Positions 9,613-17,946 are shown, counted from the stretch's first letter. The stretch: 64,000 bases of DNA from Nocardia africana NBRC 100379 (GCF_001612635.1 NZ_BDAV01000011.1:1-64000); one strand, 5' to 3'. The notes: generated from the sequence alone by a model not told the origin. Translations and numbers: made by a program.

Positions 9613-9630
9613 TTTAGCACTATAGCTAAA
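9613..9630. promoter_or_regulatory. Palindrome upstream of arsR-like gene
   Basis: TTTAGC-ACTATA-GCTAAA has perfect 6-bp arms and sits 8-26 bp upstream of the minus-strand ATG at 9604. It overlaps a TATAGT hexamer that could be the -10 element. The position fits an autoregulatory ArsR operator; this is inferred. Confidence 0.5.
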
Positions 9631-10529
9631 TAGCGAACAACAATTCGCGTCGGCGTGGGGTTCGGGTGCGAGATGACGCCATGTCGGCTGCTCGTCGGGA
9701 TGAGTCGAGGTGGTGGTGGCGGGCCGGCGAGTCGATCGACGGTATCGGCCAAGGGCCTTGGAATGCCGCAACCGCTGGTGGAGCGTGTTCGGCAAACGAT
9801 GGACCGCAGCCCTGCGCTGGCGTGTGCACACTGCGGTGCGATCGTTGTGTTGATCGGGTGTGACTGGCCCGCAGGCTATTTCGGTCACATGATCGGCGAT
9901 GTTCGGCCGATCCTGTGGTTCGGGCTCGGGAATCGCAGCGGTGAGGGACGGGCGGTTGAACGGCTTCTAACCGAATCAGCAACTGGGTGGCGGGGCCCAC
10001 CTGACGCCGACTCAGGTTCCAGCCGAAATCGGCTGCACACCTATGCACCGTCTCGGATGTTCACTACCTCAGGAACCTCATGGCCTCCTGATCGAGGAGT
10101 CGGTGCAGCGCTGACTCGAGTTCGACCGAGTTCCGATCCAGAGCAAGCGCGCTCAGAGTTGCTGAAATGAATATCTTCGCGGATCAGACATCAGGTGCCA
10201 CTCCTTGATTCGGAGTTGCATCGTTGTTTGTACAGTCCCGGTCCCCGCGGGGCACCCGCATCACCTGGACCGCTCCGCTGCCCTGGATCGGTCGACTGCG
10301 AGGGAGGGTGCACGCCGGGAGAAGAGAGGTTCGTGGGACTTTCGGCACTTTCCCGGCTGGTGCTCTCGATGGCACCCTGGACGGTGCCGGGCATGCTCGG
10401 TGTTTGCTCGAGACGGTGGCTCGGTCAGTAGATTCGGGCTGAGTCACTACGAGACGAGAAGCGTCGGATTCTCGGTGGTGCATGATCGACGCAGGGCCGT
10501 CCTCGAACAGGCATAACCAAATAATCGCA
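9631..10529. other. ~0.9-kb region without recognisable gene
   Basis: No open frame on either strand has a family pattern I can name, and the long frames are arginine/serine-rich shadows. At 10332-10351 there is a GTGGGACTTTCGGCAC stretch containing one good half of a DosR box (about 11 of 20 consensus positions). The region may be remnant DNA at the edge of the decayed dormancy island. Confidence 0.4.
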
Positions 10530-10562
10530 ATGCCCGTCGTGTCGTGACACCGGCGGGCATTG
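10530..10562. promoter_or_regulatory. Stem-loop upstream of CBS gene
   Basis: AATGCCCG (10530-10537) pairs perfectly with CGGGCATT (10555-10562), with an inner TGTC/GACA pair in the loop. It lies between a gene-poor stretch and the putative DosR box of the CBS gene. It may be a terminator from an upstream transcript or an operator. Confidence 0.35.
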
Positions 10563-10586
10563 TCGTCGATCCCACCTGGTGCGCTC

Positions 10587-10606
10587 CTCGGGACTTTGTT
10601 CTCTTC
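10587..10606. promoter_or_regulatory. DosR-box-like site
   Basis: The 20 bp contain a perfect left half (TCGGGACTTT) of the mycobacterial DosR consensus TTSGGGACTWWAGTCCCSAA and a degenerate right half; I count about 13 of 20 matches. It lies about 60-80 bp before the ATG of an Hrp1-like gene, the usual DosR spacing. Similarity to the consensus is seen; DosR binding is inferred. Confidence 0.5.
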
Positions 10607-10664
10607 CGGCCCTCCGTGCATCGGTGGAGGGTGGAGAACTGCCGATACTCGAAAGGAGAAAACG

Positions 10665-11084
10665 ATGACCACAGCCAGGCAGATCATGCACGAGGGCGCC
10701 GCGTGGGTGTCACGGACCGATACCGTCGAGCACGCTGCCCGGCTCATGCGCCAACTCGACGTCGGAGTTCTACCGGTCAGCGATGAGAACGAGCGGCTGT
10801 GCGGAATCATCACCGACCGTGACATCGTGGTGAAATGCGTTGCGATCGGCGGTGATCCGGCGACGACGACCTGCGCCTCCCTGTGTGAAGGGACGCCACG
10901 GTGGGTGGACGCCGACACGGATGTTCACGCCGTTCTGCACGAACTGGAAGAGCGCCGGATCAAGCGCCTCCCGGTCATCGAGAACAAGCGGCTGGTCGGC
11001 ATGATCAGCGAGGCGGATATCGCACGCCACCTCAGCGACGACGAGATCGCGAAATTCGTCGAAGGCGTCTACGCGGGCACCTGA
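10665..11084 (+). CDS. hrp1: Hypoxic-response CBS-domain protein (Hrp1-like)
   Basis: The 139-residue protein starts at ATG 10665 behind gaaaggaga. It is two tandem CBS domains (about 8-62 and 75-130), starting MTTARQIM and carrying GIITDRDIVVK and LVGMISEADIARHL, as in M. tuberculosis Hrp1 (Rv2626c), a DosR-induced protein of unclear ligand. CBS pairs usually bind adenosyl ligands, but no partner enzyme domain is present. A DosR-like box lies upstream and a ribonucleotide reductase remnant starts 12 bp downstream, as in an operon. A broken second copy of the same protein's C-terminus lies at 19398-19575. Confidence 0.8.
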   Translation: MTTARQIMHEGAAWVSRTDTVEHAARLMRQLDVGVLPVSDENERLCGIITDRDIVVKCVAIGGDPATTTCASLCEGTPRWVDADTDVHAVLHELEERRIKRLPVIENKRLVGMISEADIARHLSDDEIAKFVEGVYAGT

Positions 11085-11096
11085 CAGCAGTGCACC

Positions 11097-11435
11097 ATGC
11101 CTGAGGATACCGGCGTCGTCGACGACCTCGGATTGTCACCGGCGGCCCTGGCGACGGTCGCCGAACGGTACCTGCGGCGCATGCCGGGGGGCAGGATCTG
11201 CGAGTCGCCGGGCCGTATGATGGACCGGGTCGCCCGGTTCGTCGCCGGAGCGGAGGACGCCTACCGGGCCGGCAGCAGGGAATACTGGGCGCAGCGGTTC
11301 GCGGCACTGCCGCGTAGCCGTGAGTTTCTTCCGAATTCGCCGACCTTGATGAATGCCGGCACCGGTGACGGTGTGCTCTCCGGCTGCTTCGTCCTGCCAC
11401 TGGTTTCGCAGCTCAAAATTGAAGCACGCAGATGA
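11097..11435 (+). pseudogene. Truncated class II ribonucleotide reductase (NrdZ-like) N-terminus
   Basis: The 112-residue frame reads through the N-terminal ribonucleotide-reductase region: LSPAALATVAERYLRR, a segment ending REYWAQRFAALP, then FLPNSPTLMNAGT and LSGCFVLPLV. These match the start of adenosylcobalamin-dependent reductases such as NrdZ (Rv0570), normally around 700 residues. Directly after CFVLPLV the sequence becomes unrelated and stops, so the catalytic barrel, radical-site and B12-binding parts are missing. It follows the Hrp1-like gene by 12 bp. I see a deletion remnant with no expected reductase activity. Confidence 0.75.
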
Positions 11436-11553
11436 TGAGTCGATCCACCGCAGTCGGTGTAAGCGCTTGATCTTTCCGTCATTGCCGACCGGCACCGGCC
11501 GCGTCTGCCATTATCCGATGGCCGGACCGGTCCGACCCAGGCAAAGAGGGGCA

Positions 11554-12042
11554 ATGAAGCAACTGTACGCGCGCACCAGCATCATGAGCAGCGTCGAGCG
11601 ACTGGACTCGACTGTTCGTGCCGCCATCACCGCTCACGCCGAGGTGAATTCTCTCGGCGATGTGTTGACATCCGCTACCACCGTGTGTGAGACCCGTAGC
11701 GTACGGCTGTATCGAAATGGCCTGCTGGCCAAGGTGACCGGCTCTGGTGACCCCGACCGCGAGCACCGGACCATCGCCATGATCATCCCCGCCTGCCTCG
11801 TCATCGCTGTCGTCGGCGAAAAGCGCGGGATTCATGTTCGTTCGGCGCGGCTGGAAGCGATTTCCCTGAACCCCGGCATTGCTGCCGCACTCGACTCCGG
11901 CATCAGCGTCGTCGCCCATTGGTCCGGCCAGATGGCACACGACGCGCCGGCCGGGTTCTTCCTGGGACTCGGCAACGACGAGGATGGACGCGCGTTCCTC
12001 GGCAAGTTCCGTGAGGCCGTTGCCGGCGCCAAGACTCGCTAG
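11554..12042 (+). CDS. Conserved-looking protein of unknown function
   Basis: From ATG 11554 (aaagagggg ribosome-binding site) the product has 162 residues; ATG 11584 (MSSVERLDS) is an alternative start. I recognise no family. The sequence is balanced and codon use resembles real genes: a charged start, a hydrophobic strand AMIIPACLVIAVVGEKRG near 85-105, and a C-terminal GLGNDEDGRAFLGKFREAV helix. No signal peptide or membrane helix is clear. It sits between a reductase remnant and a KdpD remnant inside the dormancy island, so a role there is possible but unproven. Confidence 0.6.
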   Translation: MKQLYARTSIMSSVERLDSTVRAAITAHAEVNSLGDVLTSATTVCETRSVRLYRNGLLAKVTGSGDPDREHRTIAMIIPACLVIAVVGEKRGIHVRSARLEAISLNPGIAAALDSGISVVAHWSGQMAHDAPAGFFLGLGNDEDGRAFLGKFREAVAGAKTR

Positions 12043-12109
12043 CAGGTAGTCGCGCACCCGCCGGACCGGCAGACGCGGGGTCTCGTAGGCCGATTCTTCG
12101 ATTGGTTCG

Positions 12110-12545
12110 TCGGCGAGCGCTCGTGTGGTTCGATCGGCGCGGCAGTAGGGACCTTCGCTCTGCGGTCGGCGTCATTGCCTTCAGCACATCGCCCAGCGAC
12201 TCGAGATGCTGAATGGTCACCGTGCTCAACACATCGATACCCGCCGCGAGCAGCTCCTCGACGTCCTGCCACCGCTTGGCGTTGCGGGAACCGGGTGCAT
12301 TGGTATGAGCCAGTTCATCGACCAGCACCCTGCGGATTGCGGGCCGGCACCGCGTCCAGGTCCATCTCGTGCAGCGCGCCGTTGCGATAGGGAACCGTCC
12401 GTGCGGGACCGTCGCCAAACCCTCGGCGAGCCGCAGGATGGGGCGCCGCCCGTGCGATTCCACTACGCCGATGACGCGGTCGACGCCTCGATCGGCTTGG
12501 CGGTGGGCCTCCGAGAGCATCGCGTAGGTCTTGCCGACACCGTGC
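12110..12545 (-). pseudogene. kdpD N-terminal remnant
   Basis: On the minus strand the sequence reads GVGKTYAMLSEAHRQADRG and a V-SHGRR segment, then loses frame, then recovers VLVDELAHTN-PGSRNAKRW and IDVLSTVTIQHLESL. These are the KdpD N-terminal ATP-binding blocks, complete in order but with at least two compensating frame changes between them, no proper start, and nothing recognisable after the block. The adjacent intact KdpD-like gene on the plus strand encodes the same blocks, so the two form a head-to-head inverted pair. No kdpABC genes are in the window. Confidence 0.72.
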
Positions 12546-12690
12546 AGGACAGAACAGCGCCCGACGTCGCCACAGTCGATGACCTTGGCCACTTCATCAC
12601 GGCTATGCCTCGGTTCTACCGTGACACACGCAGCCGATGCAGCGAGATCCCGCGACCGGCGAAGCAGCTTCGGCGCGAAAGAGCTGAGCC

Positions 12691-14622
12691 ATGAACGATG
12701 TTTCTTCCCGCGGTCCGGCGCACCGGCACCGTGGCCGATTGCGCATCTATCTGGGCATCGCACCCGGAGTGGGCAAAACCTACGCCATGCTGACCGAGGG
12801 GCACCGACTGGTCGACCAGGGCGTCGACACCGTGATCGGTCTCGCCGAAACGCATGCTCGACACGACACCGAGGCCCTGCTGCGCGGTATTGGTCAGGTG
12901 CCGCCCCGGCGGATCCTGCACGGGGGCAGCGAGTTCGAGGAACTCGACGTCGATGCCGTGCTCGCCCGGCAACCTGCGGCCGTGTTGGTCGATGAACTGG
13001 CACACAGCTGTGTGCCGGGCAGCCGCCACGAACAGCGATGGGAAGACGTGGCGGAATTGATCGACGCCGGAATCGACGTCGTGACAGCGATGAATATCGC
13101 GCATATCGACAGCCTCGCCGACAAGGTCGAAGCAATGACTGGCGTCACCACCCGGGAAACCGTGCCGGACAGTGTTGTCGCTTCCGCGGACCGCATCGAC
13201 TTCATCGACATCTCCCCGGAACAGTTGCAATCCCGCATCGCGGAAGGCGGCGTACTGCGCGGCACCACCGGGCAACTGCTCACCGGCTATTTCACCGCCG
13301 ACCGGCTGGCCGCCCTGCGAGAAGTGGCCGGTCAGTGGCTGCGGGACCACGGCCGCCCCCGAGACTCATCGCCTCGCCCGCAGGCACCGGCTGCTCCGGC
13401 GCTCGACGGGGTGTTGGTCGCCCTCACCGGTGATCCGGAGGCGGAGCATGTGTTGCGGCGAGCCGCGCGAATCGCGGATTCCCTCGGCGCGCCGCTGCTC
13501 GGGGTGCATGTGCGCGAACCCAGTGGGCTCGACAGCCCCGATCCGGCGTGGCTGGCAGGCCAACGACAACTGCTGAGCCGGCTCGGGGGCCGGTTCACCG
13601 AGGTGGCGGGCATCGACGTGGCCGCCACGGTGCTCGAATTCGCTCGCGACAGCGGCGCGCACCAGCTCGTGCTCGGTGCATCCCGTCGCTCTCGGCTGGA
13701 GGAACTGCTGCACGGGTCGGTGATCAACAAGACGATCCGGACGGCCGGATCCGTGGAAGTTCACGTCATTCCGGCCCGCAGAGGCCGACACGAACACCGG
13801 GCATATCCTCGCCGTATCCCTGCTCTGTGGCCCCCGCAGCTGCCCGTCCCGCGGCGGGTAGCTGCCTGGGTGGTCGCGATAGTGGCGCCGGTCGCGATCA
13901 CCCTTGCGCTGGCGCCGGTGCGGTCGTCGATCGGGCTCGGCGGAGCGCTGTTGTGCGATCTGTTCGGTGTGGTCGGCGCGGCTCTACTCGGTGGCGTCAT
14001 GCCCGCACTGTTGGCAACCGCGCTGTCGGTGCTTTTGGCGGACTACTTTTTCACCGCCCCCGTGCACACCTTCCGAGTCGCCGACTGGGTCGACTTGATC
14101 GCGCTGATCACCTTCGGTGGCGTCGCAATCGTGGTCGGCGGGCTGGTGGACCTGCTGACCCGGCAGGGGCTGCGAGCAGCTCGCAGCACGGCGGAGGCGC
14201 GCAATGTGGCCCGGCTGTGCGCCGACACCCTCGTTCACCAGGACGACCTGTCGGTCTCTGTCGACACGATCCGCGGTGCCTTCGCACTGACCTCGGTGGC
14301 CGTGCTCCGCTCCACACCTGCAGGCTGGTCACTCGAAGCAGCAAGCGGTACACAGCCACCGACCGAGCCCGGTCAGGGCACGATCGACGTCGGGATCGGT
14401 CCGGGACGAGTACTCGCGGTCCGGACCGACCGAGCGCCTCGCAGTGGTGATCTACTGGATACTTTCCTCGCCGAACTGCGCACTGCCACCCAGCGCAGCC
14501 TGCGAAGTGAATTCGACCGCGCGGCTTCGCAACTCGCAAGCCGCGCCATCGCACCGCCGGGAGCGGACACTCGATTCCCCAGAAAATCCGGCAGCGATCC
14601 GCCCGCCGACGCCATTCGATGA
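12691..14622 (+). CDS. KdpD-like sensor lacking histidine kinase domain
   Basis: The 643-residue protein begins with the KdpD sensor domain: Walker A GIAPGVGKT at 22-30 and LVDELAHS near 105. A universal-stress-type domain follows (~240-365, with GASRRSRLEELLHGSVINKTI), then a DUF4118 four-helix membrane block (~385-490), then a GAF-like segment to ~600. It stops where KdpD normally has its dimerisation and catalytic kinase domain; no H-box, N-box or G-box is present. It cannot be a conventional kinase and may sense turgor, K+ or nucleotides and act through other proteins. No kdpE or kdpFABC lies nearby. Confidence 0.82.
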   Translation: MNDVSSRGPAHRHRGRLRIYLGIAPGVGKTYAMLTEGHRLVDQGVDTVIGLAETHARHDTEALLRGIGQVPPRRILHGGSEFEELDVDAVLARQPAAVLVDELAHSCVPGSRHEQRWEDVAELIDAGIDVVTAMNIAHIDSLADKVEAMTGVTTRETVPDSVVASADRIDFIDISPEQLQSRIAEGGVLRGTTGQLLTGYFTADRLAALREVAGQWLRDHGRPRDSSPRPQAPAAPALDGVLVALTGDPEAEHVLRRAARIADSLGAPLLGVHVREPSGLDSPDPAWLAGQRQLLSRLGGRFTEVAGIDVAATVLEFARDSGAHQLVLGASRRSRLEELLHGSVINKTIRTAGSVEVHVIPARRGRHEHRAYPRRIPALWPPQLPVPRRVAAWVVAIVAPVAITLALAPVRSSIGLGGALLCDLFGVVGAALLGGVMPALLATALSVLLADYFFTAPVHTFRVADWVDLIALITFGGVAIVVGGLVDLLTRQGLRAARSTAEARNVARLCADTLVHQDDLSVSVDTIRGAFALTSVAVLRSTPAGWSLEAASGTQPPTEPGQGTIDVGIGPGRVLAVRTDRAPRSGDLLDTFLAELRTATQRSLRSEFDRAASQLASRAIAPPGADTRFPRKSGSDPPADAIR

Positions 14623-14849
14623 CGGTGCCCACCGCTCGCAAGGCGCAGTCCATATTGTCGCTGATGTCGCCTACACGTCCCGGGTGTGCTGTAAAAATGT
14701 GGGGCGCATGTTCTTTCGTTCCATCCTGCGGCGCTTCGCCGCGGCGGAGCAGAGAGCGTGTGTTGGTGGGTCGGACAAATCGACTCGCCAGGTCGGGGCA
14801 CAACTACACGCGGACGCTCATATTCGCGTGGCACTGATCTGGAGACCGC

Positions 14850-15035
14850 ATGTTCACGATGGAAGTTGCCACCAAGTACGTGATCGGACTCGTCGAGTCC
14901 ACCGGCTGCGCACGAGCCTCCGACTTCGATGTGCCCCGCATCGTGGATACCTTGTATGCCCTGGCTGAGGATTGGGACTTCGACGCCATAGACCGCGCCA
15001 CCTTCTGGGCAGTGGTCGCCGGCAATACCAGGTGA
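14850..15035 (+). CDS. Small conserved-looking protein (61 aa)
   Basis: A 61-residue frame starts at ATG 14850 after ctggaga. The sequence is acidic and helical (MEVATKYVIGLVESTGC, FDVPRIVDTLYALAEDWDF), with a reading frame unlike the noisy frames around it. Two cysteines or a metal site are not evident; only one Cys is seen. I do not recognise a family. It sits in the dormancy island downstream of the KdpD-like sensor, separated by 227 bp, so it probably has its own promoter. Confidence 0.6.
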   Translation: MFTMEVATKYVIGLVESTGCARASDFDVPRIVDTLYALAEDWDFDAIDRATFWAVVAGNTR

Positions 15036-15405
15036 CCCCCGCCCGTGGTCGCGGTTCTTCGCCGAAGCACCCCGCGGATGCCTGGCTGGTGCGGCCCTGG
15101 GCACAGCGTCCGGCTTTCGAGAGTCGCCCGTTCCGACCGGGACTATCAGCAAATCCGCGGTTCCCGACGGAAGGGCCCTACTCGTACTCGGCGGGAACGT
15201 ATAACTCGACACAGGGCTGTGCGCTGCTAAGGAACTGTCAGTATCCGGTGTGGTAACGCAGGATCCTTTACCCCTCGGGGTTGGATGTGTGCGTGTGGAA
15301 CAGCGTGTGGCGTCGAGGGGGGAGCCGCAGATCGCCGATCGTCGGCTGCGGCGCCCCGTACGGGCCGTGGTGACCGATGTCGAGCCGGTCCGGTCGGGTC
15401 GGCGG
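15036..15405. other. Gap without recognisable gene
   Basis: 370 bp between the 61-residue gene and the cupin gene (convergent). A GGGACTATCAG stretch at about 15139 is a poor half-match to a DosR box and is not near any start. No gene, repeat or clear terminator seen. Confidence 0.4.
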
Positions 15406-15732
15406 CTACTTCACGACAGTGAGGAGCACTGCGCTGTCCTCGACAGCTTCGAGCCCGTGCCGTGCCGTCGGCACGACGATCAGATCGCCGCTGCGGCCTT
15501 CCCACTCCGTACCCTGGCTGTGCAGCCGCACCCGGCCCCGCAACACGAACATGGTTGCCTCGCCCGGGTTTTCGTGCTCAGCCATCGACGTGCCCGCTGT
15601 CAGGGCGATTACGGTTTGACGCAGCCGATGTTCGTGGCCGCCGTACACCGTCGCGGCGCTGCGCCGTGCCGACGCCGACTTGGCACGTTCCAACTGTTCG
15701 CGAGCGAGGGCATCCAATGAGAATTTCTCCAC
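15406..15732 (-). CDS. Small cupin protein
   Basis: I choose GTG 15732 because GGAAGG lies 9 nt upstream; the frame could be extended to 15867, but without a ribosome-binding site. The 108-residue protein is a single cupin barrel: motif 1 is the H-P-EA-MFVLRG region (MAEHENPGEATMFVL) and motif 2 the GDLIVVPTARHGLEAV block, so two or three metal-ligand candidates (His, Glu, His) remain. Single-domain cupins can be metalloenzymes or ligand-binding proteins. The neighbouring molybdo-oxidoreductase gene lies upstream on the same strand, 137 bp away, so co-transcription is possible. The function is unknown. Confidence 0.72.
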   Translation of the reverse strand: MEKFSLDALAREQLERAKSASARRSAATVYGGHEHRLRQTVIALTAGTSMAEHENPGEATMFVLRGRVRLHSQGTEWEGRSGDLIVVPTARHGLEAVEDSAVLLTVVK

Positions 15733-15868
15733 CGAACCCGTCCTTCCGTTGTCGTCAGACTCTGATCCGATCGGTATGACCTGACTGGTTACCACAATGG
15801 AGAACCGCTCGGTCTCGCCGTAGGTCGTTCGGAGGTGCCGGGCAACGTTTCGAGATTTGAGCAGCAAG

Positions 15869-17698
15869 TCAGATCGATTGTCTGTAGCCGAAGAACTCGT
15901 GGTCTTCGTTGTATCCGCCGTAGCCGCCTCCGATGTCGTTGAAGTCGGCGACGAATTCGACGCCTTGGATCCATTTGACTTGTTTGAATCCGAGTTGCGT
16001 TTCGTTGCGTAGCCGCAGTGGTGCGCCGTGGCCGAAACTCAATGGTTCTCCGTTCATGTCGAATGCGAGCATGGTCAGCCGGTAGCTCATCTGCTCGATC
16101 GGGTGAGCATCGTAGTAGCGACCCTTTTCGGGGCCATCGCCGAGGGAGTAGAACACCGCCCATTTGGCCTCCGGCCGAGGACGGACCACTTCCAGGATCG
16201 ATGCCATGGACACGCCACCCCACTTGGCGACGCCGGACCAGCCCTGAATGCAGAAGTGCTGGGTGATCTGCTCATGACGCGGCATCGCGCGCAGTTGGTC
16301 GAGACTCAATTCGACCGGGTTGTCGACAAGGCCGTGCACCCGCAGCCGGTAGCCGGCGAATTCGCTGTCGAACAGTGCGCGATATTCGGGCGAGTCAGGG
16401 TAGTGCCCGTTGTGCCAAAAGTAGGGTGATATGTCCTTCTCGCTGTATTCGCCGGGTGCGGAATCCAGATGCTCGAACAGGCGTTGCGCCGGCCCGACCA
16501 GTGCGTCTCCCACCCGCTGGATCAGGCGCGGATGGCGCAATGTCAGTGGAGTCGCGGCCACCCACCCCACGACGACCACGGCCATCGACACCGCGAAGAT
16601 CGAGAACCCCAGCCAAGAGGTGTCGTCGCTACCGGCGTAGATGTGGTTGAGGTTGCGCAGAGCGCCGGTCGTGAAAACCAGCGTCACGTGAACGACGATG
16701 AAAAGCAAGAACCACACCATCACCAAGAAATGCAGTGACCGTGCGCTCTGAATACTCAGCGGACGGCTGATCCACCGGAGACGGGTCGACAAAGCGGGTG
16801 ACATTCCCAGCCCGGAGATCAGAGCGGCCGGGGCCGCGACGAAGACGGTCAGGAAATACGCTATCTGCTGCAGACCGTTGTAGGCGACCCATCCTTGTTC
16901 GGTCGGCCAGTCCAGCGACAGATATTGAATGAGCACGGACACCGCGTTGGGAAATACCTCCCAGCTGGTGGGCACCACTTTGCGCCATTGACCGGTGGTG
17001 AAGAGGAAGACGTAGAAAATGATTCCGTTGAGCAACCACAGGCTGTCGATGCCGAGATGCCACCAGCGTGCGAGACCGATCGAGTGCCGCAATCCGGGCA
17101 GTCCGAGCTGCTGCGGCAGGCTGACCGAGTCCTGTTTCGCCGTCCACAGCGGGTCCGGCGGTACCGGCTGCTGGAATCGGAACCAATCCTTGCCCGGTGT
17201 GCAGTGGCGAGTCCAGTACAGGCGAGGGTGGTCGGTCAGAATTTGAACGCCTGACCGAATAATGAAGATCATCAGGAACAGATTGAAAAAATGCTGCCAC
17301 CGCAACCAGGCCGGCATGCCGGTGGTTTGCTGCGGGTTGTCGATGACGGTGCCTGGGTGGCGCGCGATGAACTGCTGAACTGCGGCGACATCGCGAAGTC
17401 CCTGCGCGATCGCCACGGCTGCGACCAGTCCGACGAACCCGATCGGCAGCAGCCACAGCAGGTTGAACCATCTGTCGCGGCCGACGCGGATTCTCGGCGC
17501 AACGCCGTGGGTCTGGGGGATGGTGCCGGCGAAGGTCTCGGGATCGATGACATCCTCGCCACTGGTCAGTTCCGAACGCCAACTGGCAACCAGCTGCGGT
17601 GTGATCCTCGACGACGGCCTCGATCCGGGCGTCGACCCGGTTGTTCCCATCTGCGCCACCTGAAGATAGCCGGGTATCTGGAAACGACTCGTGATCAT
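15869..17698 (-). CDS. Cytochrome b561-like / sulfite-oxidase-type molybdopterin fusion protein
   Basis: The 609-residue protein joins two units. Residues ~70-400 form a membrane part with about five hydrophobic helices and several His residues (for example WQHFFNLF and SLHFLVMVW), resembling di-heme cytochrome b561. Residues ~440-600 form an oxidoreductase molybdopterin-binding domain of the sulfite oxidase/YedY class: the Mo-ligand Cys at about 482 lies in HFCIQGWSG, and GAPLRLRNETQLGFKQVKWI is a family block. The layout is MsrPQ-like but in one chain, with the membrane part first. Electrons probably move between quinol and a molybdenum site. The side of the membrane and substrate are unknown. 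The island context suggests anaerobic redox. Confidence 0.8.
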   Translation of the reverse strand: MITSRFQIPGYLQVAQMGTTGSTPGSRPSSRITPQLVASWRSELTSGEDVIDPETFAGTIPQTHGVAPRIRVGRDRWFNLLWLLPIGFVGLVAAVAIAQGLRDVAAVQQFIARHPGTVIDNPQQTTGMPAWLRWQHFFNLFLMIFIIRSGVQILTDHPRLYWTRHCTPGKDWFRFQQPVPPDPLWTAKQDSVSLPQQLGLPGLRHSIGLARWWHLGIDSLWLLNGIIFYVFLFTTGQWRKVVPTSWEVFPNAVSVLIQYLSLDWPTEQGWVAYNGLQQIAYFLTVFVAAPAALISGLGMSPALSTRLRWISRPLSIQSARSLHFLVMVWFLLFIVVHVTLVFTTGALRNLNHIYAGSDDTSWLGFSIFAVSMAVVVVGWVAATPLTLRHPRLIQRVGDALVGPAQRLFEHLDSAPGEYSEKDISPYFWHNGHYPDSPEYRALFDSEFAGYRLRVHGLVDNPVELSLDQLRAMPRHEQITQHFCIQGWSGVAKWGGVSMASILEVVRPRPEAKWAVFYSLGDGPEKGRYYDAHPIEQMSYRLTMLAFDMNGEPLSFGHGAPLRLRNETQLGFKQVKWIQGVEFVADFNDIGGGYGGYNEDHEFFGYRQSI

Positions 17699-17838
17699 CT
17701 ACGACCGTAGGACACCTCGGTCGCGTTGAACAACCTCGAGTGCCCGACGGCATGAGAAGATCCGCCTGCATCAGTACGTCAGGGCCGGCCCGCTGTGCCG
17801 GTAGAGCGCCCGACTGCCGCGTTCCTGCCTTGCCCTCG

Positions 17839-17858
17839 CTGTGGACTTCGGTCACTTC
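17839..17858. promoter_or_regulatory. DosR-box-like site before hspX remnant
   Basis: The sequence contains GTGGACTTCGGTCAC; against the consensus TTSGGGACTWWAGTCCCSAA I count about 12 of 20 matches, in both half sites. It is about 90 bp before the hspX-like ATG and about 140 bp from the divergent cytochrome b/Moco gene. Identity as a DosR site is inferred from this and from the neighbouring genes. Confidence 0.45.
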
Positions 17859-17946
17859 TCGCATCGACCCGATGCCCTACCTGTCGGACGCGATGGGCAG
17901 TGGAATCGACGATGTCGGAAACGCTCAGTTCTCCCGAGGAGTGATC

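Noticed and set aside
9655..10170. Plus-strand frame in the gap before the CBS gene
   Set aside because: The composition looks random and no start, family pattern or conservation clue supports it.
14728..14742. GCGGCG-CTT-CGCCGC hairpin after the KdpD-like gene as a terminator
   Set aside because: The stem is only six bases with a three-base loop and has no T-tract; GC-rich hairpins of this size are expected by chance.
15139..15160. GGGACTATCAG stretch as a DosR box
   Set aside because: Only about 10 of 20 positions match and no intact gene starts within a usable distance.
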